64,000 nucleotides of DNA from Nocardia colli (GTDB lineage: Bacteria; Actinomycetota; Actinomycetes; Mycobacteriales; Mycobacteriaceae): contig NZ_VXLC01000022.1 of assembly GCF_008704205.1 (NCBI RefSeq), positions 1 to 64,000 on the forward strand, read 5' to 3'. Below the pieces are notes generated by a model that was not told the DNA's origin, did no database searches, and was given only the letters and a program-made list of their open reading frames with translations. Below are positions 62,926-64,000 of the stretch, piece after piece (position 1 is the first letter of the stretch; every line of letters starts with the position of its first letter). Made by a program: the position numbers and the translations under genes.

Positions 62926-63372
62926 ATGGAGAAGCTGTTCGGCGACCCGCGCTGGGAGAGTTACGGGATGCTGCGCGAGGCCTATCTGGCGGTGACCACG
63001 CAGATCGATGCGGAGGTGAGTCCGGGAGGGGACGTCGACGCGTCGATCTCGGACCTGCTGTTCCGGCTCGCGCGCTCGCCTGAGCGGGCGCTGCGGACCG
63101 TGGATATCACCAAGGCGTTGGCTACCAGCACCACTCGTACTACCCGGCTGTTGGACACGGCTGAGCAGCGTGGGTTGGTGACACGTGGGGCGCATCCGAC
63201 AGATCGGCGCGTCATTCTGGTCACACTGACGGACGCCGGGTTGGCCGAGGCGCGTAAGCGCGGTGCGCTCGCGGTCGACTCGGCGCAGCGACACATCTAC
63301 GACGTGCTGACAACAGCCGAGACGGCCACGATGATTCGAATCATGCGGAAATTGCGCGACGCGAATCAGTGA
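62926..63372 (+). CDS. MarR-family transcriptional regulator
   Basis: The product is 148 residues from ATG 62926 (AAGGGG upstream). A winged HTH covers about residues 50-115: VDITKALATSTTRTTRLLDT, then RGLVTRGAHPTDRRVILVTL, the typical MarR wing with a Asp-Arg pair. N- and C-terminal helices form the dimer. Probably represses itself and the divergent DUF1330 gene through the palindromes at 62865-62907. Confidence 0.88.
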   Translation: MEKLFGDPRWESYGMLREAYLAVTTQIDAEVSPGGDVDASISDLLFRLARSPERALRTVDITKALATSTTRTTRLLDTAEQRGLVTRGAHPTDRRVILVTLTDAGLAEARKRGALAVDSAQRHIYDVLTTAETATMIRIMRKLRDANQ

Positions 63373-63426
63373 ACGCGGTTATCGACGCCAACCGGCGAGG
63401 ATCGTGTCGGCGGCACGAACAGCGCT

Positions 63427-64000
63427 TCAGGCGCCGAGTTCAGCTGCGACGCGCTCGAGCCTGCTCTCGGTGTAGGACGCGATCTGATCCACGATCACGC
63501 GCACTCGCGCGGTGTCGTCGGTTGCGGCTTCCCACCACGGCAACAGCATCGGGTCGAGGCTGTGTGGCGCGGCCGCAAGCAGGCCCTGGGCGACGGCATG
63601 GATGCGGTCGCGTTGGGCGGCCTGGCGAAGCTTGTGATCAGGGTCGGACATGACGTAGCGCAGTGCCACGGTCTTGAGCACCGCCACCTCGGCGGCGACC
63701 ACATGCGGAACCTCGAGGTCGGCCCCGTAGCGGGAGAGGTTGTCGCTGCCCGCGGTCGCACGCGTCGCGATGATGGCAGCGGTGGCGAACCGACCGACCA
63801 ATTCACTGGTAAGCCGTTTGAGCGCAACCGAACTGGCGAGGGTGCCGTCGTAGACGGTGACCGCGGCGACGACGGGTAGCTCGGATAGTCGTTGCGCGGC
63901 GGCGACCAGTTCGTCCGCCGACAGGGAGTAATGCTTGTGCCGGCCGAGACTGGCCAGCGCCTCCTGCTCGACCGGATCGGCCAGCGCGCGCAGATCGATG
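63427..64000 (-). CDS. dgt: Deoxyguanosinetriphosphate triphosphohydrolase, 5' part beyond window
   Basis: The frame is open from the right edge to TGA at 63427-63429, giving the last 190 residues. Sequences such as [60 protein letters not shown] and [20 protein letters not shown] match the helical C-terminal region of actinobacterial dGTPases. The HD motif is outside the window. It controls dNTP pools by releasing triphosphate. The gene sits upstream of dnaG on the same strand, as in mycobacteria. The 53 bp after the MarR gene hold nothing evident. Confidence 0.85.
   Translation of the reverse strand, partial: IDLRALADPVEQEALASLGRHKHYSLSADELVAAAQRLSELPVVAAVTVYDGTLASSVALKRLTSELVGRFATAAIIATRATAGSDNLSRYGADLEVPHVVAAEVAVLKTVALRYVMSDPDHKLRQAAQRDRIHAVAQGLLAAAPHSLDPMLLPWWEAATDDTARVRVIVDQIASYTESRLERVAAELGA

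Overview
The window is high-GC actinobacterial chromosome, most likely Nocardia or a close relative in the Mycobacteriales. The evidence is the G+C-rich codon use and the actinobacterial character of the regulators. In addition, a dgt (dGTPase)–dnaG arrangement with a small membrane protein and tRNA-Asn alongside resembles the mycobacterial order. Assignment to a species cannot be made from the sequence.

Left end (1-11.1 kb). A gene running off the left edge on the minus strand encodes a very large secreted or membrane protein: about 330 ordinary residues, then about 1,000 residues that are almost purely Ala/Val/Leu/Ile/Gly, with 23-residue tandem repeats. It is followed by a small secreted protein, a GntR regulator, and an AraC-type regulator divergent from a four-gene set (FMN reductase, MFS transporter, epoxide-hydrolase-like alpha/beta hydrolase, metallo-beta-lactamase-fold protein). 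A Cys-nucleophile alpha/beta hydrolase comes next.

Extracellular contractile injection system (11.5-36.6 kb). A LuxR/NarL regulator with a degenerate receiver and a small orphan gene precede a co-directional run of overlapping genes. These encode sheath, tube, a hub-chaperone-like protein, a Pro-rich protein, a DUF4255 cap, an AAA+ ATPase, tube-initiator/LysM proteins, hub, spike, PAAR tip, gp25, two large baseplate proteins, a tail protein and a DUF6519 protein. At the 3' end are two DUF4157 cargo proteins. One carries a probable restriction-endonuclease-fold toxin and is translationally coupled to a pentapeptide-repeat protein (candidate immunity). The other carries a glucosaminidase. A third DUF4157 survives only as a fragment. 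I recognised no tape-measure or fibre gene.

Integrated mobilizable element (36.88-57.94 kb, 21,062 bp). It is bounded by a 55-bp exact direct repeat covering the 3' part of tRNA-Asn(GTT). It encodes a tyrosine integrase, an excisionase-like HTH protein and a MobF relaxase-helicase with an apparent 3' frameshift. I see no coupling protein or type IV secretion genes. Its cargo includes an AT-richer XRE–DUF4145–nuclease–helicase protein resembling HsdR, with several altered helicase motifs. It also has an ABC-three-component (ABC-3C) conflict operon: Cap4-like nuclease/CTD, middle component, DUF3732 ABC ATPase. A further cassette holds a Nudix hydrolase, a DegT aminotransferase, a Gfo/Idh/MocA oxidoreductase, an XRE regulator and an APH-like kinase.

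Right end (58-64 kb). Ordinary chromosome resumes with intact tRNA-Asn, an endonuclease/exonuclease/phosphatase protein, two microproteins, a methyltransferase, a small membrane protein, dnaG, and a DUF1330 gene divergent from a MarR regulator across two palindromic operators. The 3' part of a dGTPase gene runs off the right edge.
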